Source: Cyanosarcina radialis HA8281-LM2
GTDB lineage: Bacteria; Cyanobacteriota; Cyanobacteriia; Cyanobacteriales; CCAP-1448
Direction of reading: 5' to 3'
Length of the DNA stretch: 43,909 nt
NCBI GenBank assembly: GCA_019359615.1
Contig: JAHHHA010000047.1
Location: 1-43,909 of the forward strand
Numbering within the stretch: the first letter of the stretch is position 1; every line of letters begins with the position of its first letter. Shown piece by piece: positions 34,486 through 41,818 of this stretch. Position numbers and translations under genes: made by a program. The notes under the pieces were generated by a model, which saw nothing but the letters and a program-made list of their open reading frames with translations, did no database searches and had not been told where the DNA came from.

Positions 34486-35012
34486 GCCCCATTCATCATT
34501 TTTTGGTACTCTTGCTCGGTTACTAATTCTTGGGTACTTTCTACTCGGTCTAAAAACACCATGCCATCTAGATGATCGTACTCGTGCTGAAATATCCTGG
34601 CGACGAAATCTGTCAACTCTTGCCGCTGCAATTGGCCTTGGCGATCGCTATATTCTACTTCGATCGCTCGATGTCTGGGAACTAAGCCGCGAATCCCTGG
34701 AACGCTCAGACAGCCTTCCCAATCTTTCACCACTTCGGCAGAACGAGCCACAATTTTTGGGTTCAACATCGCCGTTGGTTCCATATTCGGGGCGTGAGGA
34801 TATCGAGGCGTAGGACGAGATGCCACTACCAACAACCGATAAGATCGAGCTACTTGAGGCGCAGCGATCCCCACCCCGTTTGAGGATGCAGCAGTAGCGA
34901 TCAGAGCGTCAATCAGCTTCGGGAGGAGTTCGTCACTCAGATCGGCGATCGGTTCGGCCGTCTGCCTTAAGATAGGATTACCTAGTTGAATAACGGGCAG
35001 AATGTCAGTCAT
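34482..35012 (-). CDS. def: Peptide deformylase
   Basis: 176 residues from the ATG at 35012, the family-typical start (ILPVIQLGNPILRQ). The frame extends 70 codons upstream, but that part is repeat-derived ([11 protein letters not shown]). All three catalytic motifs are present: GVGIAAPQ (46-53), EGCLSVP (99-105, metal ligand Cys101) and HEYDH (143-147, metal ligands His143 and His147, catalytic Glu144). It removes the formyl group from nascent proteins using Fe2+ or another divalent metal. Divergent from dnaA across a short region that includes a C-rich repeat. Confidence 0.95.
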   Translation of the reverse strand: MTDILPVIQLGNPILRQTAEPIADLSDELLPKLIDALIATAASSNGVGIAAPQVARSYRLLVVASRPTPRYPHAPNMEPTAMLNPKIVARSAEVVKDWEGCLSVPGIRGLVPRHRAIEVEYSDRQGQLQRQELTDFVARIFQHEYDHLDGMVFLDRVESTQELVTEQEYQKMMNGA

Positions 35013-35127
35013 GGCGGAAAATAGATGTTCGGAATATAGATTTGGCCCCTTCTGCCTCACTATTTTACTTTGAGGACTCGATCGCGATCGCCAATTAATC
35101 CCGATCCCACTAACTCGGTAAAACCAA

Positions 35128-35180
35128 ACTTCCCCTGCCTCCCCTGCCTCCCCTGCCTCCCCTGCCCTTCCCTCCCTCCT
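35128..35180 (-). repeat. C-rich (plus strand) repeat, inverted partner of 34327-34405
   Basis: CCCCTGCCTCCCCTGCCTCC repeats on the plus strand, i.e. G-rich on the minus strand and in any def leader RNA that starts upstream of it. It immediately precedes the dnaA start. Confidence 0.75.
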
Positions 35181-35189
35181 CCTCAGCCC

Positions 35190-36560
35190 GTGGAAATCAC
35201 TCTCGAACAACTTTGGAATCAAGTTTTAGAACGGCTGCAACTGCAATTGAGCCGTCCGACATTTGAAACGTGGATTAAAACTGCTACGGCTGAGAAGTTA
35301 GAAAATAACCGCTTGGCGATCTGCACTCCTAACCCATTTGCTCGCAATTGGTTGCAAAAATATTACGTCCAAACCATTGCTGATGTCGCAGCAGATATTT
35401 TGGGCCATGAAATCGAAATTGCGATCTCTGTTGCCCAAGGGAATGACAATACTGCTAGTAGCGAACCGCAAATTCCTTGGTTGTTACCAAGCCTGCCAGA
35501 AAGCAAACCTACTAACCAACCGAAGCCAACCCAATTGAATCCTAAATATGTGTTTTCGCGGTTTGTGGTCGGTCCTAACAATCGCATGGCTCATGCTGCT
35601 GCTCTAGCAGTTGCCGAATCTCCAGGAAGAGAGTTTAATCCTTTATTTTTATGCGGCGGAGTCGGTTTAGGCAAAACTCATCTGATGCAGGCGATCGGCT
35701 ATTATCGGTTAGAAATTTGTCCCGATTCTAAGATTTTTTATGTTTCTACCGAGAAGTTTACAAATGACTATATTACTGCCATTCGTAAAGATGGCTTGCA
35801 CAGTTTTAGGGAACATTATCGAGAAGCAGATGTACTTTTAGTCGATGATATTCAATTCATTGAAGGCAAAGAAAGCACCCAAGAAGAATTTTTTCATACT
35901 TTCAATACTTTGCACGAAACTGGCAAACAAGTTGTCTTAGCTTCAGACCGACTGCCCAATCAAATTCCTCGCTTACAAGAGCGCCTTTGCTCTCGGTTTT
36001 CTATGGGACTGATTGCCGATATTCAGACTCCAGACTTAGAAACGCGCATGGCAATTTTGCAAAAGAAAGCTGAGTATGACAATATGGATTTGCCGCTATC
36101 GGTAATTGAATATATTGCTACTAATTACACTTCTAATATCCGAGAATTGGAAGGCGCTCTAATTCGGACTGTAGCTTATATGTCGATTTCGGGATTACCG
36201 ATGACAGTAGAGAATATTTCGCCAATTTTAAACCCGCCATTAGAAAAAGTCCCAGCCACACCTGATGCCATTTTGATGGCAACTGCTGATGCTTTTAACA
36301 TTTCTGTAGACGATTTAAAGGGCAACTCCCGGCGGCGAGAAATTAGCGTTGCTAGGCAAATTGGAATGTATTTAATGCGTCACCACACTAATTTGAGTTT
36401 GCCCAGAATTGGCGAAGAATTTGGCGGCAAGGATCATACAACTGTGATGTATAGCTGTGAGAAGGTCGCCCAATTGCGAGAAACCGATCCTGAGATGTCA
36501 AAGACTTTACGGCAGTTGAGCGATCGCATTAATCTAGCTAGCAAAAATAGTAGCGATTAG
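35190..36560 (+). CDS. dnaA: Chromosomal replication initiator DnaA
   Basis: 456 residues from the GTG at 35190 ([21 protein letters not shown]), which fits the usual cyanobacterial start. An in-frame upstream ATG at 35070 would add a CLPCLPCLP repeat segment and is rejected. Domain I (~1-85, [16 protein letters not shown]), a linker, then the AAA+ ATPase with [17 protein letters not shown], Walker [16 protein letters not shown], Walker [14 protein letters not shown], sensor/arginine [13 protein letters not shown], and domain IV with the DnaA-box-binding signature [15 protein letters not shown]. No cluster of DnaA boxes and no dnaN is seen nearby, so an origin is not indicated here. Confidence 0.95.
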   Translation: MEITLEQLWNQVLERLQLQLSRPTFETWIKTATAEKLENNRLAICTPNPFARNWLQKYYVQTIADVAADILGHEIEIAISVAQGNDNTASSEPQIPWLLPSLPESKPTNQPKPTQLNPKYVFSRFVVGPNNRMAHAAALAVAESPGREFNPLFLCGGVGLGKTHLMQAIGYYRLEICPDSKIFYVSTEKFTNDYITAIRKDGLHSFREHYREADVLLVDDIQFIEGKESTQEEFFHTFNTLHETGKQVVLASDRLPNQIPRLQERLCSRFSMGLIADIQTPDLETRMAILQKKAEYDNMDLPLSVIEYIATNYTSNIRELEGALIRTVAYMSISGLPMTVENISPILNPPLEKVPATPDAILMATADAFNISVDDLKGNSRRREISVARQIGMYLMRHHTNLSLPRIGEEFGGKDHTTVMYSCEKVAQLRETDPEMSKTLRQLSDRINLASKNSSD

Positions 36561-36562
36561 AG

Positions 36563-36591
36563 AAACCCAACATTCCTGGGGTGTTGGGTTT
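36563..36591 (+). terminator. Hairpin after dnaA (possible terminator)
   Basis: AAACCCAACA (36563-36572) pairs perfectly with TGTTGGGTTT (36582-36591) around a 9-base loop, three bases after the dnaA stop. The right arm can also pair with AACCCAAC near 36603, making a competing hairpin of the TTGGGTT...AACCCAACCTAC repeat family. There is only a weak T run, so termination efficiency is uncertain. Confidence 0.55.
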
Positions 36592-36680
36592 CACTCCGTT
36601 CAACCCAACCTACAATCTTTATACCCCTAGAGCTTTATACCCCTGGCGTGGATGATAAAAAAGGGGACTTTATCTATCAC

Positions 36681-37889
36681 TTAACTTACAAGTTTGGTTG
36701 CCAATCCGATTAGTCCTCCTGCTAGCACTAACCAAGCTGAATTGATTTTAAACCGCAAGACAATAATGGTACTGACGATCGCTACCAAAATTGTTAACCA
36801 ATCTACTAATGCGGTTCGCCCTAAAGTGTAAGTTACTCCTGCCATCAGTCCTAACGAGGCCGCATTAATGCCATCGAGCAATCCTCTGAACCAAACCGAC
36901 TGACTTAATTTCGATACCCAAGGTGCGATCGCCCAAACTAAGATAAATGCTGGCAAAAAAATTCCAATTGTTCCAGCGATCGCGCCTGCATTTCCTGCTA
37001 GCAAATAGCCCACAAAAGTAGCAGTAGTGAAAACAGGTCCTGGGGTCACTTGACCGATGGCAATGGCATCTAAAAGCTGGTTAGAAGTGAGCCACTGATG
37101 GCGTTCTACTAGATCCCTTTGCAAAAATGCCAGCAACACGTACCCGCTGCCGTAAAGCACGCAACCAATTTTGAGGAAAAACAGAAATACGCTTACCCAA
37201 CTAACTGCTCCTACCGCTGCTGTAGTCCCGCCTGCCTGAGCGATAAATCCAGCAAATGGCAGCAAGAAGGCTCCATGGGTTTGTCCTTTGTCTTTCCAGA
37301 CCTTTACCAGCATGACGGCAACTCCCAAGCACACCAGCAAGAGAATTTCATTGACTCCGGCCAGATAGCCAGCGATCGCAGCTACTCCTGCTAAAATCGT
37401 CGGCGCATCCTTAGCGGCCTGTTTCCCCAGTTTCCAAATTGCTTGCACGACGATCGCAATAATGATGGGCTTGATGCCATACAGCAACCATTCCACTTGG
37501 GGAACCGTTTGATATTGCTGGTAAATCGCCGCCAGCAGCCAAACTATGGTCATTGCTGGCACAATAAAACAGACTCCGGCTACAAGTAACCCTCTCCAGC
37601 CCGCTCGATCGTAACCGATATGAATCGCTAGTTCGGTAGAGTTCGGTCCTGGAATCAGGTTAGTTAGCCCCAGCAGATCTAAGAGTTTCTGCCGACTCAT
37701 CCACCGACGGCGACTGACCACCTCATCGTCCATCATGGCAATGTGGGCCGCCGGACCGCCAAAAGCGATCGCTCCCAATCGCAAAAATACTCTGGCTAGT
37801 TCGCTTAACCGCTGCCTCTGCTGTTTGGCAGTTAGGGCAGCATAAGGAACTGTTTCTTGCTCTGCTGTTGTATCTTCACCTTCTGACAT
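36681..37889 (-). CDS. chrA: Chromate transporter, two-domain ChrA
   Basis: 402 residues with about ten hydrophobic helices in two homologous halves. The N-terminal half has LGAIAFGGPAAHIAMMDDEVV and GLTNLIPGPNSTELAIHIG. The C-terminal half has the matching IAIGQVTPGPVFTTATFVGYLLAG. This is the long-chain CHR family that effluxes chromate, and in some members sulfate-related anions, across the plasma membrane. Convergent with dnaA and divergent from the FtsH-domain repeat gene, with only 95 bp between the two starts. Confidence 0.9.
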   Translation of the reverse strand: MSEGEDTTAEQETVPYAALTAKQQRQRLSELARVFLRLGAIAFGGPAAHIAMMDDEVVSRRRWMSRQKLLDLLGLTNLIPGPNSTELAIHIGYDRAGWRGLLVAGVCFIVPAMTIVWLLAAIYQQYQTVPQVEWLLYGIKPIIIAIVVQAIWKLGKQAAKDAPTILAGVAAIAGYLAGVNEILLLVCLGVAVMLVKVWKDKGQTHGAFLLPFAGFIAQAGGTTAAVGAVSWVSVFLFFLKIGCVLYGSGYVLLAFLQRDLVERHQWLTSNQLLDAIAIGQVTPGPVFTTATFVGYLLAGNAGAIAGTIGIFLPAFILVWAIAPWVSKLSQSVWFRGLLDGINAASLGLMAGVTYTLGRTALVDWLTILVAIVSTIIVLRFKINSAWLVLAGGLIGLATKLVS

Positions 37890-37911
37890 CCTTCTGGCGC
37901 TCCCTCGTCTA

Positions 37912-37950
37912 CCGTCTGCTGTTGCTAAAATCTAGCTAAGTAGCTCGTTT
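37912..37950 (+). promoter_or_regulatory. 39-bp duplicated upstream element, copy 1
   Basis: The segment containing GTTGCTAAAATCTAGCTAAG and TAGCTCGTTT is repeated with one mismatch at 38862-38900 upstream of ftsH. It lies 35 bases before the start of the triple-domain gene and is a candidate promoter or regulatory site inherited with the gene duplication. Confidence 0.7.
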
Positions 37951-37984
37951 GTGAGTTTCGATTGTTTCAGAGGAAGTTAAAGCA

Positions 37985-38722
37985 GTGAATAAGCAATGGT
38001 TAAGGCCGGATGTTCTGTTAGCCATAGTTGTTATCCCCTTAGCGATCGCCTGTTCCTCGCAGCAAGCTCTAACTCAAAAAGGATACTTGAGGTACGACGA
38101 ATTCATCAAGCAAGTCGAAACCGGAGAGGTTACTAAAGTTATTCTAAATAGCGATCGCACTCAGGCACGGGTAAAAACCAACAACGGCGAGTATCGGGTT
38201 AACTTGCCCAACGACCCAGGTTTAATGGAGATCTTAACTAAGGCCAAAGGTTTAGATATTGTAGTCGAGCCTTCTGGTGACAAAGACCTAACTCAAGAAA
38301 GATACTTGAGCTACAACGAATTCATCAAGCAAGTCAAAAACGGAGAAGTTACTAAAGTTATTCTCAATAGCGATCGCACCCAGGCAAAGGTGCAAACCAG
38401 AAGTGGCTGGTATCGAGTTAACTTACCCAACGACCCAAATCTGCTTGAAATCTTAACGGCTAAAGATGTAGATATTGCGGTCGAGCCTTCTGGCGACAAA
38501 GAGCTAACACCAGAACGATCCTTGAGCTACGACAAATTCATCAAGCAAGTCAAAAACGGGGAAGTTACTAAAGTCATACTGAATAGCGATCGCACTCAGG
38601 CAAGGGCGCAAACCCAAAGCGGCAGATATCGAGTTAACTTACCCAACGACCCCAATCTGCTTGAAATCTTAACAGCTAAAGATGTAGATATTGCGATCGA
38701 TTCCTCTCTTGAGAGCAATTAA
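37985..38722 (+). CDS. Protein of three tandem FtsH lumenal (FtsH_ext) domains, without ATPase or protease
   Basis: 245 residues from a GTG with AGGAAG 8 bases upstream. Residues 1-22 (MNKQW...LLAIVVIPLAIAC) closely match the first membrane helix of the neighbouring FtsH (MNKRW...[13 protein letters not shown]). Here the stretch ends in a cysteine at 23 that may serve as a lipoprotein lipidation site (weak lipobox LAIAC). Three units of ~72 residues follow (29-101, 102-173, 174-245). Each carries (Y/S)L-Y--FIKQV--GEVTKVIL, NSDRTQA and YRVNLPNDP, then EILT-----DI. This is the extracytoplasmic domain of FtsH. The second FtsH helix, AAA+ module and zinc protease are all absent. Likely a membrane-anchored lumenal or periplasmic protein that binds FtsH or its substrates; function unknown. 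Confidence 0.88.
   Translation: MNKQWLRPDVLLAIVVIPLAIACSSQQALTQKGYLRYDEFIKQVETGEVTKVILNSDRTQARVKTNNGEYRVNLPNDPGLMEILTKAKGLDIVVEPSGDKDLTQERYLSYNEFIKQVKNGEVTKVILNSDRTQAKVQTRSGWYRVNLPNDPNLLEILTAKDVDIAVEPSGDKELTPERSLSYDKFIKQVKNGEVTKVILNSDRTQARAQTQSGRYRVNLPNDPNLLEILTAKDVDIAIDSSLESN
38288..38722 (+). repeat. Near-identical coding repeats 2 and 3 of the triple-domain gene
   Basis: Units at 38288-38503 and 38504-38722 share long identical DNA blocks, for example TATCGAGTTAACTTACCCAA and CTAAAGATGTAGATATTGCG. The last internal duplication therefore appears more recent than the split from unit 1 (38069-38287) and from ftsH. Confidence 0.85.
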
Positions 38723-39086
38723 TTACCTCTCTGCTCTTTAGCACGGGACTTATGCAATTACGTTTGGGTTAGTTGGGTTTCCTGCTGTCAACCCAACCTA
38801 CGGTTATTGCACTGGCTATGCCTCTTCAACTCCGAATTCCGAACTCATGCCCGATCGTCCGCCGTCTGGTGTTGCTAAAATCTAGCTAAGTAGCTCGTTT
38901 CTGGGTGGCATTCGCTGAAGTAAGTTGAGAAAATTCTGAGAGATGTTAACATAAGTTAACATAAGTTAATACAAGCTCAATTTAATAGCACCCCATAACT
39001 GGCGGCGATTAAAGCCAGCCCCCGGTAGTTAGCGCTCTCTCTTTTGCTGACTGCCAACATTCCAAAGACTAGGAGGAACCAAACAA
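38723..39086. other. 364-bp spacer upstream of ftsH
   Basis: No gene seen. It holds the TTGGGTTAGTTGGGTTTC...CAACCCAACCTACGG hairpin repeat (38764-38802), GAACTCC-type heptamers (38826-38847), the duplicated 39-bp element (38862-38900), and three tandem GTTAACATAA-like units at 38945-38972 that could be an operator. A strong AGGAGGA at 39071-39077 is the ftsH ribosome binding site. Confidence 0.6.
38862..38900 (+). promoter_or_regulatory. 39-bp duplicated upstream element, copy 2
   Basis: Second copy of the element at 37912-37950, one mismatch in 39 bases. It lies 187 bases before the ftsH GTG. Sequence similarity between the two upstream regions fades after the element. Confidence 0.7.
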
Positions 39087-40943
39087 GTGAATAAGCGGTG
39101 GAGAAATGTCGGGCTGTACGCACTGTTAGCTATAGTTGTCATCGCCTTAGCAACCACATTTTTCGAGAAAGATCCAGCGCAGCAGAAAGGATACTTGAGA
39201 TACGACGAGTTCATCAAAAAAGTTGAAGACGGACAAGTCAGTCGAGTCATCCTCAGCAGCGATCGCACGAAGGCAGACGTGCAAACCAATGGCGGCAAGT
39301 ATCAGGTCAACTTGCCCAACGATCCAGGTTTGATCGATATCCTAACTATGGACAAAAATAAAAAGTCCAGAGATTTAGATATTGTCGTCAATCGTCCCAG
39401 CGACGATGGATTCTTGCTAAAGGCAGCCAGTACCTTGGCGTTACCGATTTTACTCTTGGTAGGATTGTTCTTTTTACTGCGCCGCGCTCAGAGCGGTCCG
39501 GGTTCTCAAGCAATGAACTTCGGCAAGTCGAAAGCTAGAGTGCAAATGGAACCTCAAACTCAAGTGACCTTCGGCGACGTAGCTGGGATCGATCGAGCCA
39601 AGTTGGAACTAACAGAAGTAGTAGACTTCCTCAAAAATGCCGATCGCTTTACCGCTGTCGGTGCCAAAATTCCCAAAGGCGTGTTGTTAGTCGGCCCTCC
39701 TGGAACTGGGAAAACCCTATTAGCTAGAGCCGTAGCTGGCGAGGCAGGCGTGCCCTTCTTCTCGATTTCTGGTTCCGAGTTCGTAGAAATGTTCGTTGGG
39801 GTCGGGGCATCAAGGGTGCGCGACTTATTCGAGCAAGCCAAAACCCACGCTCCTTGTATCGTCTTCATCGATGAAATCGATGCTGTCGGTCGCCAGCGGG
39901 GTGCTGGTTTGGGCGGCGGTAACGACGAACGGGAACAAACCCTCAACCAATTGCTGACCGAAATGGACGGGTTCGAGGGCAACACTGGAATTATCGTCAT
40001 TGCTGCTACCAACCGCCCAGACGTGTTAGATGCCGCCTTGTTGCGTCCCGGTCGATTCGATCGCCAAGTAGTAGTAGATCGTCCCGACTACGCCGGACGG
40101 TTAGAAATCCTGAGAGTTCACGCTCGCGGCAAAACTATCGGTAAGGATGTCGATCTAGAAAAGATTGCCCGCCGTACCCCCGGTTTTACTGGTGCCGATC
40201 TATCCAACCTGTTGAACGAAGGGGCAATTTTAGCCGCCAGACGCAATCTGACGGAAATCTCCATGGATGAAATTAACGATGCGATCGATCGCGTCTTAGC
40301 TGGCCCCGAAAAGAAAGACCGCGTGATGAGCGAAAAGCGCAAAACTCTGGTTGCTTATCATGAAGCTGGTCACGCCCTGGTGGGAGCGTTGATGCCAGAT
40401 TACGACCCCGTGCAAAAAATCAGCATCATCCCGCGCGGTCGGGCTGGGGGGTTAACTTGGTTCACGCCCAGCGAAGATCGTTTAGATTCCGGGCTTTACA
40501 GCCGTTCCTACCTGCAAAACCAGATGGCAGTAGCTTTAGGCGGTCGCGTGGCTGAAGAAATCATCTTTGGCGATGAAGAAGTCACCACGGGAGCCTCAAA
40601 CGACCTGCAACAGGTAGCGCGGGTCGCCAGACAGATGATCATGCGATTTGGGATGAGCGATCGCTTAGGGCAAGTAGCGTTAGGTCGCCAGCAAGGTAAT
40701 ATGTTCTTGGGACGCGATATCGCCGCCGAGCGCGATTTCTCAGAAGAAACTGCGGCCACGATCGACGATGAAGTTCGCAACCTCGTAGATCGGGCTTACC
40801 GTCGCGCCAAAGAAGTGTTAGTCAACAACAAACACATCCTCGATCGACTAGCCCAAATGTTAATCGAGAAGGAAACTGTAGACGCGGAAGAACTGCAAGA
40901 GTTGTTAGATAATAACGACGTGAAAATGGCAGCGATCGCGTAA
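39087..40943 (+). CDS. ftsH: ATP-dependent zinc metalloprotease FtsH (thylakoid/plasma-membrane type)
   Basis: 618 residues from GTG with AGGAGGA 9 bases upstream. First membrane helix (~10-26), a lumenal domain (~35-102) homologous to the three units of the upstream gene, and a second helix ([14 protein letters not shown], ~118-131). The AAA+ module has Walker A GPPGTGKT (203-210), Walker B IVFIDEID (258-265) and RPGRFDRQ. The protease has the zinc motif HEAGH (His425, Glu426, His429). FtsH hexamers degrade damaged membrane proteins such as photosystem II D1. The start [18 protein letters not shown] resembles the cyanobacterial FtsH3 type, which partners with other FtsH subunits; this sub-assignment is from memory and less certain. 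Confidence 0.95.
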   Translation: MNKRWRNVGLYALLAIVVIALATTFFEKDPAQQKGYLRYDEFIKKVEDGQVSRVILSSDRTKADVQTNGGKYQVNLPNDPGLIDILTMDKNKKSRDLDIVVNRPSDDGFLLKAASTLALPILLLVGLFFLLRRAQSGPGSQAMNFGKSKARVQMEPQTQVTFGDVAGIDRAKLELTEVVDFLKNADRFTAVGAKIPKGVLLVGPPGTGKTLLARAVAGEAGVPFFSISGSEFVEMFVGVGASRVRDLFEQAKTHAPCIVFIDEIDAVGRQRGAGLGGGNDEREQTLNQLLTEMDGFEGNTGIIVIAATNRPDVLDAALLRPGRFDRQVVVDRPDYAGRLEILRVHARGKTIGKDVDLEKIARRTPGFTGADLSNLLNEGAILAARRNLTEISMDEINDAIDRVLAGPEKKDRVMSEKRKTLVAYHEAGHALVGALMPDYDPVQKISIIPRGRAGGLTWFTPSEDRLDSGLYSRSYLQNQMAVALGGRVAEEIIFGDEEVTTGASNDLQQVARVARQMIMRFGMSDRLGQVALGRQQGNMFLGRDIAAERDFSEETAATIDDEVRNLVDRAYRRAKEVLVNNKHILDRLAQMLIEKETVDAEELQELLDNNDVKMAAIA

Positions 40944-41056
40944 CAAAGGGCATAGGGCATGGGGCATAGGGCATGGGGCATGAAGAAATAGGGTTAACCT
41001 CTCCCCATCTCCCCATCTCCCTCTCTCCCCATCTCCCCCTCCCCCTCTCTCCCTTA

Positions 41057-41656
41057 ATGAACCCAGAACCAGAAATCCGTCGTTTATTAGATGTCATGCC
41101 TGCTTCCGGTCGGATGCTGACTAAAATCGTCAGCAAGCCGGAACAATCGCGGGTAATTTATAGCCAATTGCCCTTGCCCTGGCATCGAGAACGACCGATT
41201 TACATCAACTTCGATCTTTGGCGCGAGCTATCCAAGCCGCAGCGAGATTTATTAATTTTAAGTACAGTTAGCTGGCTGACTAATATCAAATGGTTTAAAC
41301 CCGATATCTATCAAGGAGTTGTCTTGGCAGGGGTTTTGGGCGGGATAATGGAATTCGTCCAAGCCGATGCTATTGGAGTAGTAGTAGCTGGCGGATTGAG
41401 CGCGATCGCAGGTTCTCAAATCTGGCGCAGCAACCGTTCCCAAGAAGCTTTATTAGATGCAGATCGAACTGCCCTCCAAATCGCCCAAAGACGGGGTTAT
41501 ACCGAAGCAGAAGCTGCCCAATATTTGTTATCGGGAATGGAAGCGATCGCTCAAATTGAAGGCCGTTCTAGCTTGAGTTTCAACGAATTGATTCGCTGCC
41601 AAAACTTAAAGGCCATAGCTGGTTTTTCGGCTGTCGGCATACCGAATAATAAGTAA
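41057..41656 (+). CDS. DUF3318 family protein
   Basis: 199 residues from the ATG at 41057 (MNPEPEIRRLLDVMPASGRM). The frame extends upstream only through a CT-rich repeat. Family-typical blocks are RERPIYINFDLW, LSKPQRDLLILSTVSWLT and WFKPDIYQG. Two hydrophobic, glycine-rich segments (VVLAGVLGGIMEFVQADAIGVVVAGGLSAIAG, given here as ~106-137 of the protein) probably form a membrane hairpin. A polar C-terminal helix region follows. Conserved in cyanobacteria, function unknown. Downstream of ftsH on the same strand; co-transcription is possible but the 113-bp spacer is repeat-filled. Confidence 0.88.
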   Translation: MNPEPEIRRLLDVMPASGRMLTKIVSKPEQSRVIYSQLPLPWHRERPIYINFDLWRELSKPQRDLLILSTVSWLTNIKWFKPDIYQGVVLAGVLGGIMEFVQADAIGVVVAGGLSAIAGSQIWRSNRSQEALLDADRTALQIAQRRGYTEAEAAQYLLSGMEAIAQIEGRSSLSFNELIRCQNLKAIAGFSAVGIPNNK

Positions 41657-41657
41657 T

Positions 41658-41785
41658 ATCAAATCTGGTCGAAGCAACCATAATAAGGGGGAGTGCGTTC
41701 GCGTTCGCGTAGCGTGTAGGTTGCAAGCTACATATTATGATTATGGCCGATTAACCAGATTCGACCCGCTCCCAAATCTGGTTTT
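41658..41785. repeat. Inverted-repeat spacer element
   Basis: AATCTGGT near 41665 is matched inverted by ACCAGATT near 41755, with another AAATCTGGTTTT at 41775. Inside lies GCGTTCGCGTTCGCGTAGCGTG (41697-41718 region), related to the repeat at 9625-9645. The ends resemble those of the element at 16095-16261. No gene in 41657-41818. Confidence 0.45.
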
Positions 41786-41818
41786 AAAATTGCGAATTGC
41801 GAATGACAATTGTTTCGG

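Noticed and set aside
35070-35189. Upstream in-frame ATG adding 40 residues to DnaA
   Set aside because: The added sequence is only the translation of a CCTGCCTCC repeat, whereas the GTG at 35190 matches the conserved start.
35013-35222. 70-residue N-terminal extension of peptide deformylase
   Set aside because: It translates the same repeat ([11 protein letters not shown]) and overlaps the dnaA start. The core begins at the ATG at 35012.
36561-36680. Replication origin next to dnaA
   Set aside because: No cluster of TTATCCACA-like boxes was seen on either side of dnaA, and cyanobacterial origins are often not linked to dnaA.
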